From: JAADHX01 sp964569385
Lineage (GTDB): Bacteria; Actinomycetota; Acidimicrobiia; Acidimicrobiales; Poriferisodalaceae
Reading direction: 5' to 3'
DNA: 64,000 bases
NCBI GenBank assembly: GCA_964569385.1
Contig: CAZMUM010000016.1
Location: forward strand, 36,756-100,755
Part shown: in pieces, positions 15,787-24,144 of the stretch
Numbering within the stretch: the stretch's first letter is position 1
How the letters are laid out: the number at the start of each line of letters is the position of its first letter
Program-made: the position numbers and the translations under genes
Notes under the pieces: generated by a model
The model's input: the letters and a program-made list of their open reading frames with translations, nothing else
Database searches by the model: none
Told to the model about the DNA's origin: nothing

Positions 15787-18700
15787 ATGGGAGAGGTTTC
15801 GCCAATCGACCGGTCAACACACAGCGGTGGAAGTGAACGTGTATCGGCAACCTCGCGCCCCACCTCAACAACGAACGGGAGCCAACGGCCGTTCAGACTC
15901 AACCCACCCGATCCCGGCCGATCGGTGCCCCGAAGACGGGTGCAGCGGATTCTTCGGCGACGCTTCGACCAGCGAGTCACCGTGATCACCGCTGGAGCCG
16001 GCATGGGTAAGTCGACATCGCTTGCCATATCGGTCGGCGAGAATCGCCTAGCACCGGCGGGTATAGACATCTGGCTTGGCTGCGAACCTTCAGATGCTGC
16101 GTCAGAACATTTACTTCATGGTCTAAGCGCCGCGTTTGGAAGCGACACGATCCTCGACATCTTCGAGGTGTGCGAGGCAGTCGTGGCGCGCGCACCACAG
16201 GAGGTGTGCATCATCTTCGACGACGTGCACGAACTGGGCCCTGATAGCCACGCGGTAATTCATCACCTCGTCGACGATCTGCCAGCCAACGGACACCTGG
16301 TGTTATCGGGCCGGACCGAAGTGCCCATTCCATTGGCCCGCCTTGAGGCCCAACATCAGGTGACCAGGCTGGACCCCCAACTGCTCTTGCTGAATCCGGA
16401 CGAAGTCTCGCAGCTGTATGGTGCCCACGCCGCGGTGCACGGAGGCTGGCCAGCTCTCGTGTCCTTGGCGGCTCGCCAGCGCAGCAGCGACGACTTTGTG
16501 TGGCAAGAGGTTGTTGGAAAGCTGTCCGCCGAGGAGGCGTCGGCCGTCCATGCCCTAGTCGCCATCGGGCCCGCCGACCTGGGCACGCTTGAGGCTGTAG
16601 GCGGCGTCAGCGAGCCAACGTTGGCATCGTTACCGATGGTCAGTCGATCCAATGACGTATGGATTGCTCATGATCTCTGGAGTCAGGCCATCGACACAGA
16701 CACTGGTCACGATGATCTACGACGTTTGGCCATCGACTATCTCAGCTCTCGAGGCAACCACGAGGCCGTTGTCGATGTCGCGCTTCGTTCGAAGTCATTG
16801 GGCGCGCTTGCTCTCGAGAGCCTTAGCCAGATCATCATTGACCGCCCGCCCCCACCATCACTGTGCCATCGGTGGCTCGAGTTGGCCGGTGGTCTTGGCT
16901 CCGAAGCTGAGTTCGAGTTTCTCGAGGGCCTCAGACTTCGCAGCGACCGTCCTTCGAGTAAGCAGTGCGGAGATGCGTTTCGGCGCGCAGCCGATCGGTT
17001 CGCCGAGCGAGCGGACATTGAGGGAGAAGCCGTCGCTCTAGGCCAGGTTGTTTTCTGCGCCCATGTTCGCCGCGATATCGAAACCATGACAATGACGTTC
17101 GGCAGAATCAACGAACTGGCAGTCGCCGGTTCGCGCACTGGCACACAGCTGGCGGCGCTTGGCGGCGCCCTTCTGGCATTTGCCACGAACGAGCCAAGGC
17201 AGTGCTTGGTCAAGCTGCGTCAGGGGGACCACAGGTGGACCGACCCGGCTTTGGACAGCCTCGCCAGCTGGATCGAGGCCGGCGCGCTTAGCCAGCTTGG
17301 CCAGCCTTCGTTGACCGCAGCGCGGAGGTCTCAAGAACTCCGAACTGGTTTGCCTGGCACTAGCGACGTCGTGCTGTGGTCGTTGATTCGCGAGGGAAGG
17401 TGGACTGAAGCCGTCACCGAAACCAAGAGCCGGCCCAGTTTCGACGGTGATCGCGACCGATTCCTGTGGACTTGCTGGTGTGCAGCTGTGCATGGCGCCC
17501 TTGGAGCGGTTGACGACGCGGTCAGGTGCCTGGCCGAGGCCGAATCGTGCCAAGCCGAAGAGAACTGGCGAGGACAACTACAAGTCGGTCTGGTGCGTTG
17601 CATGGTCGCGTTGGCACGAGGCGACCGCGAGCACAGCGCTGACCTTGTTGCTGAGTTGCTGGTGCCCTACCCGCTCGCTGACCAGGCCGCAGCTATGTAC
17701 ATGGTGGCTCCGAGAATCGTGTTTGAGGGTGTGGTCGATGGGCCAGCCCAGCTCGAATCTCTAGCACTTGGCCCGCTCCATCGTCGCGACCTGCGGTTGC
17801 TTACAGCTCTCGCCGAAGCCAGGTCGTTGGGATCGAGCGAACCGATTCGCGACGTCGCCTGGGTTGATCGCACCGGTGAACTACTCACTGCTTTGCAGGT
17901 CGATGGCACCGCTGAATTCCTTGTCCGGGCATCGGCGGCAGGTCGCCAGGAGGCCGTTCGGGCCATCAGCTCATTTTTCGATATCGTCGGCGACACAGCC
18001 CGAGATCACATCCGAGCGTTCTGTACCCATGACGAACCCGACTTAGCCAAGGCTGCGAGCGCCATAGTGGGGGCCCTTCCGATCCGGCCGTCGGAGCCGC
18101 GAAAAGTGGGGTTCCTTGGAACATCGACGTTGGCTATCGACGGCAGGTTGGTCGAGACGGCTCAGTGGCGTCGCGAACGGGTGCGATCGTTGCTTGGTTT
18201 CATCGTCATGCACCGCTCATGCACCCGAGACCAGGTCATGGCGGCCCTCTGGCCAGACGTCGACGAGGCTTCGGCCAGGCGGAACCTCCGAACCACGCTA
18301 AACCTCGTGCACAAGTGCCTCGAACCAGAGCGGACGTCTGGCGATGCGCCCTATTTCGTGAGATCGACTGGGTCGACCCTGACTCTGGTCGGCGACGGCG
18401 CCCTCGATGTCGACGTGTGGTCGTTCGTTTCGGATCTTGATCAGGCTGCTGCATTGGAGGCCGATGGGCTGCCGTCGACGGCATTGCCGCTACTGGAACG
18501 GGCAGTCGATATATACCGGGGCGACCTACTCCGAGATGTAGATGACGCTCACTGGATCGACGACGAGCGGCGCCCGCTACGCCGACGTTACCTAGCCGCG
18601 TGTGTTCGGTTGGCGCAACTTCACCTGGCGTTGGGCCAGGCCGAGAAAGGCGAGAAGTACGCCAGAAGGGCAATCGCCACCGAGCCATGGTCTGAGCCTG

Positions 18701-18852
18701 GGCACTGCGCCCTGGTCGCTGCCCACCTCGACTTGGGCGATCGAGCGGGTGCCATCAGAGCCGCTTCCACCTGTCGCCAGTCCTTGGCCGAAATCGGCGG
18801 GGCCGCTGAACCAGCAACGATCGCGATGCTGACCGACCTCTTGGCGACGTAA
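15787..18852 (+). CDS. Large SARP/BTAD transcriptional activator with AAA-type NTPase domain
   Basis: A 1021-residue regulator. Residues about 50-330 hold a STAND-type NTPase with Walker A GAGMGKST (70-77) and Walker B CIIFDDVHEL (141-150). Residues about 330-740 are helical repeats, TPR-like in character. Residues about 768-865 form an OmpR-type winged helix (VGFLGTSTLAIDG, then SARRNLRTTLNLVHKCL). Residues about 880-1020 are the bacterial transcriptional activation domain (ALPLLERAVDIYRGDLL...ARRAIATEPWSEPGH). Such proteins activate secondary metabolism or stress genes when a signal is sensed through the helical part. This order, with the DNA-binding end at the C-terminus, is reversed from AfsR. 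No biosynthetic cluster lies nearby. Confidence 0.85.
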   Translation: MGEVSPIDRSTHSGGSERVSATSRPTSTTNGSQRPFRLNPPDPGRSVPRRRVQRILRRRFDQRVTVITAGAGMGKSTSLAISVGENRLAPAGIDIWLGCEPSDAASEHLLHGLSAAFGSDTILDIFEVCEAVVARAPQEVCIIFDDVHELGPDSHAVIHHLVDDLPANGHLVLSGRTEVPIPLARLEAQHQVTRLDPQLLLLNPDEVSQLYGAHAAVHGGWPALVSLAARQRSSDDFVWQEVVGKLSAEEASAVHALVAIGPADLGTLEAVGGVSEPTLASLPMVSRSNDVWIAHDLWSQAIDTDTGHDDLRRLAIDYLSSRGNHEAVVDVALRSKSLGALALESLSQIIIDRPPPPSLCHRWLELAGGLGSEAEFEFLEGLRLRSDRPSSKQCGDAFRRAADRFAERADIEGEAVALGQVVFCAHVRRDIETMTMTFGRINELAVAGSRTGTQLAALGGALLAFATNEPRQCLVKLRQGDHRWTDPALDSLASWIEAGALSQLGQPSLTAARRSQELRTGLPGTSDVVLWSLIREGRWTEAVTETKSRPSFDGDRDRFLWTCWCAAVHGALGAVDDAVRCLAEAESCQAEENWRGQLQVGLVRCMVALARGDREHSADLVAELLVPYPLADQAAAMYMVAPRIVFEGVVDGPAQLESLALGPLHRRDLRLLTALAEARSLGSSEPIRDVAWVDRTGELLTALQVDGTAEFLVRASAAGRQEAVRAISSFFDIVGDTARDHIRAFCTHDEPDLAKAASAIVGALPIRPSEPRKVGFLGTSTLAIDGRLVETAQWRRERVRSLLGFIVMHRSCTRDQVMAALWPDVDEASARRNLRTTLNLVHKCLEPERTSGDAPYFVRSTGSTLTLVGDGALDVDVWSFVSDLDQAAALEADGLPSTALPLLERAVDIYRGDLLRDVDDAHWIDDERRPLRRRYLAACVRLAQLHLALGQAEKGEKYARRAIATEPWSEPGHCALVAAHLDLGDRAGAIRAASTCRQSLAEIGGAAEPATIAMLTDLLAT

Positions 18853-18871
18853 CGCCGCCGCAACCGGGGCG

Positions 18872-21295
18872 CTACGGCACAACGGTGAACTCTTCAATGG
18901 CACCAAGGACCATGGCGTTGGCTCCGTTGCCGCTCGGGCCCACCGTTGAGATTCTCACTGAGATCGTGCCGTTGTACGCGACGAACGTCGTTGTGATCAG
19001 CCCTTCACCGTCGCCACCGAGTTCGAAACGGTCGACCACCAACGACGGGTCGTTGACGGTTCGAACTGCGACGTCGATGCTAAGGGTCGGGCCAACTATC
19101 AGGGCGGTGCGGCAGCCAAGCGAGACGGTGCTGCTTGAGAACCCGAAGGCTCCCCGAGCCGCCGACTCCGAATCGTGCAGTTCGAATCTGACCTGAACGC
19201 TGGTCCCGTCATATTCGAACGCATCGCGCTCCACCGTTAGAACCGTCGAGTTGTCGAAGAAATATTCGTTGGCGAAACACTCGTCGACCCCCGCCATCGG
19301 CGATGGGTCTTCGGGACCCGCCGCAACCGGAGCAAACCCGCCAAGCCCATCAAGGACACCCTGCCGTTGGCTATCAAACAGCCTTGTATCGACCCCACCT
19401 AGAGGTCCGAGGCCCGGCGCCGGGCCTGAGGGTCCGGTGACACTCACTAGTTGGTCGGGAGTCCAATAGGACTCGCCAACAACGGGAAACACATCGAGGT
19501 TGTAATCCTCATCTGATCCTTGCCCAAAGTCGCCTCGGTGCCAGAAGCTCGTCACCCTCATCGGAACCGCAGAGCCGTCTGGGCCCACTCCAAGTTCTGG
19601 ATCCGGAATGAGAGCCAAAATCTGGTTGCCCTCGACATGTATGCGAGCTGCGCTGTCGATAGCCGTAAAGTTCGGACCTTCGGTCACGTTCAGCCCAAGC
19701 ACACCGTCGCGGCTAGTTATCTCGTAACGAATATCGCTTTGGTCCCATGTGTCGTAGGGGAACGCACCGCCAGCGATGTAGTTGTCGCCAGGAGCGTTAT
19801 CGCGATCGAACACAAAGGCGTACTGATAGATCTTGGTCGGGTCGCTAGCAACGTCGCCGTCAAACTCGGCGACCACCATCACAAACGGACCATCGTAGGT
19901 AGCCCCGCCACAAAGGGTCTCGCCGGCGCCGGCAGCTCCACACGGCAGCAGCTGATCCAACTGCGGCCCAAGAGGATTAGGCATCCACCAGGCCTGCCCG
20001 ATGGCGAGTAAGTCGGTCTCGCCCTCAGAGGCTTTCGTCTGACGGCCATTGCTATGAGTCGACTCGTTGCCCGAGCCGGTTCCGAAGAGCAGCTCGGCGA
20101 CCGCCTTGAAAGGATCGATCTCATCGCCTCCTGCCGCGAACGCTGAGGAACCGTCGATGATCCGATCGACGCCAGGCCCAGCAACGATCGATGACTCGCT
20201 CGGTCGAGCATCGATTTCGTCGATGACGTCTGCAGCCGTCCGGTTGAACGCAGCCAGGCGCTTTTTGCGAAGCTGGTTGATCTGGGCTGCGCTGGCCTCT
20301 TCGCCAAGATCTTCGAGGTCAAATGATGCCTCGACAGCCAAGTTCGCCGCTCGAGCCACAGTGCGTTGCAGGGCACCAACGAGTTCTTGTGCGCCTTCGG
20401 CCGAGACTTCACCTGAAATCAACGATTCTTTCAGGGCCGTCAGTTTTCGATTGGCGTCACTGATGATGGCAACCGTCGACATACCGGAGTCGTAAAGCGA
20501 GATGATCTCGTTCGATTCGGCCCCGATCATTTCCATCGAGGCAACAGTGAAGTCGTGCGTCGTTTTCAGAAAGTCGAGCACGGCCGCGACCGGGCCCGCG
20601 TATTTGGCGACACTCCTAAGGGCTACAGAACTACCAACACGTGAACCGTACTTCTCACCCACCTCGAGGACCACATTGGCCGCCGTACCGACAACTTGCC
20701 CGCCCGCCTGGAATGCACGCCCTTGGTCAATGGAATCGCTTACTGCATCCCCTTCCGCCACAAGAAAGTCGACGACTTCTTGAGTGTCAGAGCGCGGTGC
20801 CTGTGCACTAGCGAACCCCAACACGCTTACGAATTCCGACCTCAATACCCACACTCCGAGCTGAGTGGCTGCCAGGTCAGGGTCCTCATCTTCGAACAAC
20901 CGAGCCGCGAAGAATCCATCACCAGACTCGACCAGTTCAGCGCCGATCGTTGCCGGAACGACCACAAGATGGTCAGCGCCTAGAGCTGTTCTGGCTGCGT
21001 CGACTGTTTCGTCATAGGTTGCTTGCTGTTCGATCACCTCAACTGAGAAAGGTGCGTCAGCAACAGCCACTTCAACGAAGGTGGCCAGCGCCAACGAAGA
21101 CGGCACCCACAGGGTGATCGGCCCCTCGAAACCCTCATCGGCCACCTCGTCGGGGTTCGACCCAGCATCGACGCTCGAGGTCGAGGAGGTCTGATCGGCA
21201 GCACTCGACGTTGCCGGTCCGTCGGTGGTCTCACTTGAGCTACAGCTAGCAGCAACGAGGCAAATCAACACGATGGCCGAGAGTGTCTTCAACAT
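18872..21295 (-). CDS. Large secreted lipoprotein of unknown function
   Basis: An 807-residue protein with a lipoprotein signal (lipobox VAASC, Cys18), then a Ser/Thr/Asp linker to about residue 55. The next 160 residues resemble a mixed alpha/beta substrate- or ligand-binding fold (GPITLWVPSSLALATFVEVA, then VVVPATIGAEL), too weak to name. Residues about 200-400 are mainly helical with a possible coiled region around the 'RKKRLAAFNRTAADVIDEI' stretch. The C-terminal 300 residues are beta-rich and contain several cysteines. It converges on the SARP-type regulator with a gap of 19 bases. I do not recognise a family for the full length. Confidence 0.7.
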   Translation of the reverse strand: MLKTLSAIVLICLVAASCSSSETTDGPATSSAADQTSSTSSVDAGSNPDEVADEGFEGPITLWVPSSLALATFVEVAVADAPFSVEVIEQQATYDETVDAARTALGADHLVVVPATIGAELVESGDGFFAARLFEDEDPDLAATQLGVWVLRSEFVSVLGFASAQAPRSDTQEVVDFLVAEGDAVSDSIDQGRAFQAGGQVVGTAANVVLEVGEKYGSRVGSSVALRSVAKYAGPVAAVLDFLKTTHDFTVASMEMIGAESNEIISLYDSGMSTVAIISDANRKLTALKESLISGEVSAEGAQELVGALQRTVARAANLAVEASFDLEDLGEEASAAQINQLRKKRLAAFNRTAADVIDEIDARPSESSIVAGPGVDRIIDGSSAFAAGGDEIDPFKAVAELLFGTGSGNESTHSNGRQTKASEGETDLLAIGQAWWMPNPLGPQLDQLLPCGAAGAGETLCGGATYDGPFVMVVAEFDGDVASDPTKIYQYAFVFDRDNAPGDNYIAGGAFPYDTWDQSDIRYEITSRDGVLGLNVTEGPNFTAIDSAARIHVEGNQILALIPDPELGVGPDGSAVPMRVTSFWHRGDFGQGSDEDYNLDVFPVVGESYWTPDQLVSVTGPSGPAPGLGPLGGVDTRLFDSQRQGVLDGLGGFAPVAAGPEDPSPMAGVDECFANEYFFDNSTVLTVERDAFEYDGTSVQVRFELHDSESAARGAFGFSSSTVSLGCRTALIVGPTLSIDVAVRTVNDPSLVVDRFELGGDGEGLITTTFVAYNGTISVRISTVGPSGNGANAMVLGAIEEFTVVP

Positions 21296-21441
21296 GGTTT
21301 ACTCCTTAACGAAGCACCGTCATCTATCCGTCATCGACCGGTCGCATGGCGGTGATACCTAGTGCCCGATGAGGCTGCGCTGACGGCATCATCATGACTA
21401 GGCGTGGGAATCTCTGCGGGCGGCGCGTGGTTGTTCTTCAC

Positions 21442-22167
21442 ATGCCAGATGCAACCGAACAAGTCCGTATCGAGCCCAACCCAAAGTGGATTCGGGGCGC
21501 ACGGAACGGCCGAACCATTGTCGACAGCCGCAACGCGCAATTCGTGTGGGAGCACAGATATCACCCGGCCTGGTACTTCCCCGCCTCCGAAGTACACGGC
21601 GAGCTCGTGAAAAACGGCGAGACGTTCGACTCAGACCGACTAGGAGTTGGCACGCGGTACGACCTCGTAGTCGACGGCGAGACCATACCCAATGCCGCAC
21701 GGCGCCACCTCGACTCCGACGCGGCCCTACGCGACCTCGTGGGTATCGAGTGGAGTGCAATGGACACGTGGTTCGAAGAAGACGCCGAAGTATTTGTGCA
21801 TCCGAGAGACCCCGCTACGCGCATCGACGTGTTGCCTTCGTCGCGTCACATCAAGATCAGTCTGGATGGTGAGGTTCTGGCCGATACCTACAAGGCCAGC
21901 ATCTTGTTCGAAACTGGGTCACCGCCCCGCTACTACATCCCCAAGGTCGACGTCGAAATGCAGTTCCTCACACCGAACGACGTCTCGACTGGATGCCCAT
22001 ACAAGGGTTTTGCCACTTACTGGAATGTGGAAGTTAACGGCAACACGCACAACAACTTTGTGTGGAGCTACCCGATGCCACTGCCTGAGTCGGCCGGAAT
22101 CGCCGGCAAGTTGTGCTTCTACAGCGAGAAGGTCGATGTCGAGATCGATGGCGAACTTCTGTCGTAA
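21442..22167 (+). CDS. DUF427 protein with two repeated domains
   Basis: A 241-residue protein with two DUF427-like units. The first (about 1-120) contains VDSRNAQFVWEHRYHPAWYF. The second (about 130-240) contains ISLDGEVLADTYKASILFETGSPPRYYIP and ends with TYWNVEVNG, ENFVWSYPMPLPESAGIAG and CFYSEKVDVEIDGE. DUF427 proteins are small beta-sandwich proteins of unknown function that are common in Actinomycetota. The ATG at 21442 is preferred to the GTG-type frame start at 21394. It is followed after 9 bases by the racemase gene. Confidence 0.88.
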   Translation: MPDATEQVRIEPNPKWIRGARNGRTIVDSRNAQFVWEHRYHPAWYFPASEVHGELVKNGETFDSDRLGVGTRYDLVVDGETIPNAARRHLDSDAALRDLVGIEWSAMDTWFEEDAEVFVHPRDPATRIDVLPSSRHIKISLDGEVLADTYKASILFETGSPPRYYIPKVDVEMQFLTPNDVSTGCPYKGFATYWNVEVNGNTHNNFVWSYPMPLPESAGIAGKLCFYSEKVDVEIDGELLS

Positions 22168-22176
22168 CATCGCCAG

Positions 22177-22866
22177 ATGAAGACAATCGGATTGTTAGGC
22201 GGGATGAGCTGGGAAAGCTCAATCGAGTACGAACGGATCATCAACGAAGGCGTGCGCGAACGCCTCGGCGGGACCGCCTCGGCCGACCTGCTGATTCGCA
22301 GCTACAACTTTGCTGCAATCGAGGATCTTCAAGCGACCGGTCAGTGGGTCGCGGCCGGTGAGTTGCTTGCCGCTGATGCAAAGCAACTCGAAGCTGGCGG
22401 AGCCGACTTCATTTTGTTGTGTACGAACACCATGCATGTTGTGGCTCCAGCCATCGAAGCCGCCATCGGCATTCCGTTCCTGCACCTTGCCGACACGACG
22501 GCCGCCGCTGTAACGGCGGCTGGAATCGAAACTGTTGCGCTCCTCGGAACTCGATACACCATGGAAGAGGACTTCTATCGTGGTCGTCTCGAGAGCCATG
22601 GCCTCACGGTTGTTGTTCCAGACGAACCCGACATCTCGGTGGTCCACGACGTGATCTATCAAGAACTGGTGCGCGGTATCGTCAACCCTGACTCGAAGCG
22701 CCGATACCTTGAGGTGATCGTTCGTTTGACCGAGCGTGGCGCTCGCGGGGTGATTGCAGGCTGCACCGAGATCGAGCTGCTTATCGCAAGTTCCGATATC
22801 GAGCTTCCGTACTTCCCGACAGCAAGACTCCACGCCAAAGCTGCCGTCGACGCGGCATTGGCCTAA
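22177..22866 (+). CDS. Aspartate/glutamate racemase family protein
   Basis: A two-domain Asp/Glu racemase of 229 residues. The first catalytic cysteine is in LCTNTMHV (about residue 86) and the second in IAGCTEIELL (about 195), the two-cysteine pair of this family. The N-terminal IGLLGGMSWESSIEYERIIN is the family signature of YgeA-type broad racemases. Such enzymes interconvert L- and D-amino acids without PLP. The gene starts 9 bases after the DUF427 stop, probably one operon. A further short ORF follows at 22882 and is broken. Confidence 0.9.
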   Translation: MKTIGLLGGMSWESSIEYERIINEGVRERLGGTASADLLIRSYNFAAIEDLQATGQWVAAGELLAADAKQLEAGGADFILLCTNTMHVVAPAIEAAIGIPFLHLADTTAAAVTAAGIETVALLGTRYTMEEDFYRGRLESHGLTVVVPDEPDISVVHDVIYQELVRGIVNPDSKRRYLEVIVRLTERGARGVIAGCTEIELLIASSDIELPYFPTARLHAKAAVDAALA

Positions 22867-22881
22867 ACGCGAGGACTATTC

Positions 22882-22956
22882 ATGCCCACCAGCGAGGACA
22901 TCAAACTGGCCCTTGACAGCGGGGTCGGGTGTCGCGAAGTTCATCGCTGCGAATAG
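22882..22956 (+). pseudogene. Start of a third operon gene, truncated
   Basis: A 24-codon frame begins 15 bases after the racemase stop with an ATG and the plausible N-terminus MPTSEDIKLALDSGV, then runs into sequence homologous to an IS630-type remnant and stops. It looks like the first 15 or so codons of a gene whose remainder was lost when the element inserted or excised. No product can be named. Confidence 0.45.
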
Positions 22957-23026
22957 ATCTGCGGTGCCCTTGGGTTTGTAATGGGTCGTTGTCTTGTTGC
23001 GACCGGGTGTCATCAACAATCGCCTC
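22917..23026 (-). mobile_element. IS630-family transposase fragment, left copy
   Basis: On the minus strand one frame reads TPGRNKTTTHYKPKGTADLF, then AAMNFATPDPAVKGQ, the middle of an IS630-type DDE transposase (family consensus PGR.KTMTHDYKRNGTTTLFAA). The DNA is close to the same stretch in the copy near 27500-27590. Neither end of an element is present, so it is a relic. The bases from about 23030 to 23259 hold a frame with no recognisable homology, and I see nothing else there. Confidence 0.6.
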
Positions 23027-23259
23027 GATCACCGACCGAGCCCTGGCTGTTTCACCGACGGACCACCACTTCGGCTTCCAACAGCCAGATCAGCAATGGC
23101 TGTCACATCGTCAGTGCGTTACGTTCCTCTTGGATGTTCAGAGAACGGGCGTCATTTCGTATCTGGATCGAAAGTGCGTTGCGTTGTGGTGGCTGGATCC
23201 GATGAGCAACTTCCGATGGTTCTGACAACTAGAGTTCTCGTTTCTAGCGCCGGGGGCTC

Positions 23260-24144
23260 TTACTGCTGCGGCCCGTACGAGATTAGACGGGTGTTCCCCA
23301 AGCCGATGGTGTATCCGCCGAAGGGGTTCGTGTCGACATCCGCGATACCTATCTGTGAGTGACTTGGTGGTTCATAGGATCCGAAGTTGGGAACAGCGCC
23401 AAAGGCTGTGGTCCTACCAAGACGTTCAATAAGCCAGTATCCGTTGGGGTGGGTCGCCATTCCTACCACTTCGCCGTCGGGGATGCCGCGGGATGGGAGA
23501 CCACCCAGATATAGAGCATCGCCAAAAGCGAATACGCCGCCATCACTGCCTATCAGCCAGTAGCCATCGCCAGTAGGAGTAGAAACGATGTCAACAATGG
23601 CCGAAGATGGGACTAGCCCGAGGCCGGGTAACGAGCCATGATATTTGGCTTCGCCGAATGCGAATACACCACCATCTTCGCCCACTATCCAGTAGCCGCC
23701 AACGCCGCGGGTCACAGAGAACCCGGTGATCGGACTGACTAGTTTCACTCCCAATTCAGGAATCGATCCGCTGAAGGGAGCACCAAACAGCGCAAACACG
23801 CCACCGTCGGAACTCAGTGCCAGTAACCCACCGTGACTATCTGTCGCATCGACAATCGGGAAAACGAGCCCGAACTCGCCTAGATCGCCAACAACGTTGG
23901 CGACGTTCTCGAACGGTAGCGAACCAATTTCGATCCCGAAAATCTCGCCATCTGCTCGGACTGCCCAGGCAGAGTCTGCGGTGCTGGCAAACCCGCGAGT
24001 CCCCGGGGGCAGTTCATCGGCCATCGCGAGCACTTCTGTAGGGGCCGCTTCCATGGCTGCGGTTTCCGTGGCTGCCGCCTCGACTCCGCCTACTAGCCCG
24101 GCAGCCACAACAGCAACGATGGAGAGCCTTATAGCCAGATACAT
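23260..24144 (-). CDS. Secreted protein made of GYW-DGGVFAFG repeats
   Basis: A 294-residue protein with a signal peptide (about 1-24) and no catalytic motif. From about residue 90 on it has repeats of about 45 residues of the type GYWI+G.DGGVFAFG.A.Y.GSLPGLG, spaced regularly and with weaker copies before and after; a beta-propeller or propeller-like fold is likely. Such repeats are frequent in secreted actinobacterial proteins. The start may be ATG 24144 or GTG 24156; both overlap the end of the protease gene, so expression is coupled. Confidence 0.78.
   Translation of the reverse strand: MYLAIRLSIVAVVAAGLVGGVEAAATETAAMEAAPTEVLAMADELPPGTRGFASTADSAWAVRADGEIFGIEIGSLPFENVANVVGDLGEFGLVFPIVDATDSHGGLLALSSDGGVFALFGAPFSGSIPELGVKLVSPITGFSVTRGVGGYWIVGEDGGVFAFGEAKYHGSLPGLGLVPSSAIVDIVSTPTGDGYWLIGSDGGVFAFGDALYLGGLPSRGIPDGEVVGMATHPNGYWLIERLGRTTAFGAVPNFGSYEPPSHSQIGIADVDTNPFGGYTIGLGNTRLISYGPQQ

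Noticed and set aside
15678..15790. Short basic peptide frame on the minus strand before the SARP gene
   Set aside because: It has a protein-like end but no start codon near it and no conservation evidence; left out of the annotation.
23030..23259. Open frame with WW and His-rich stretch after the IS remnant
   Set aside because: No homology or start, and it lies in degenerate sequence; probably chance.
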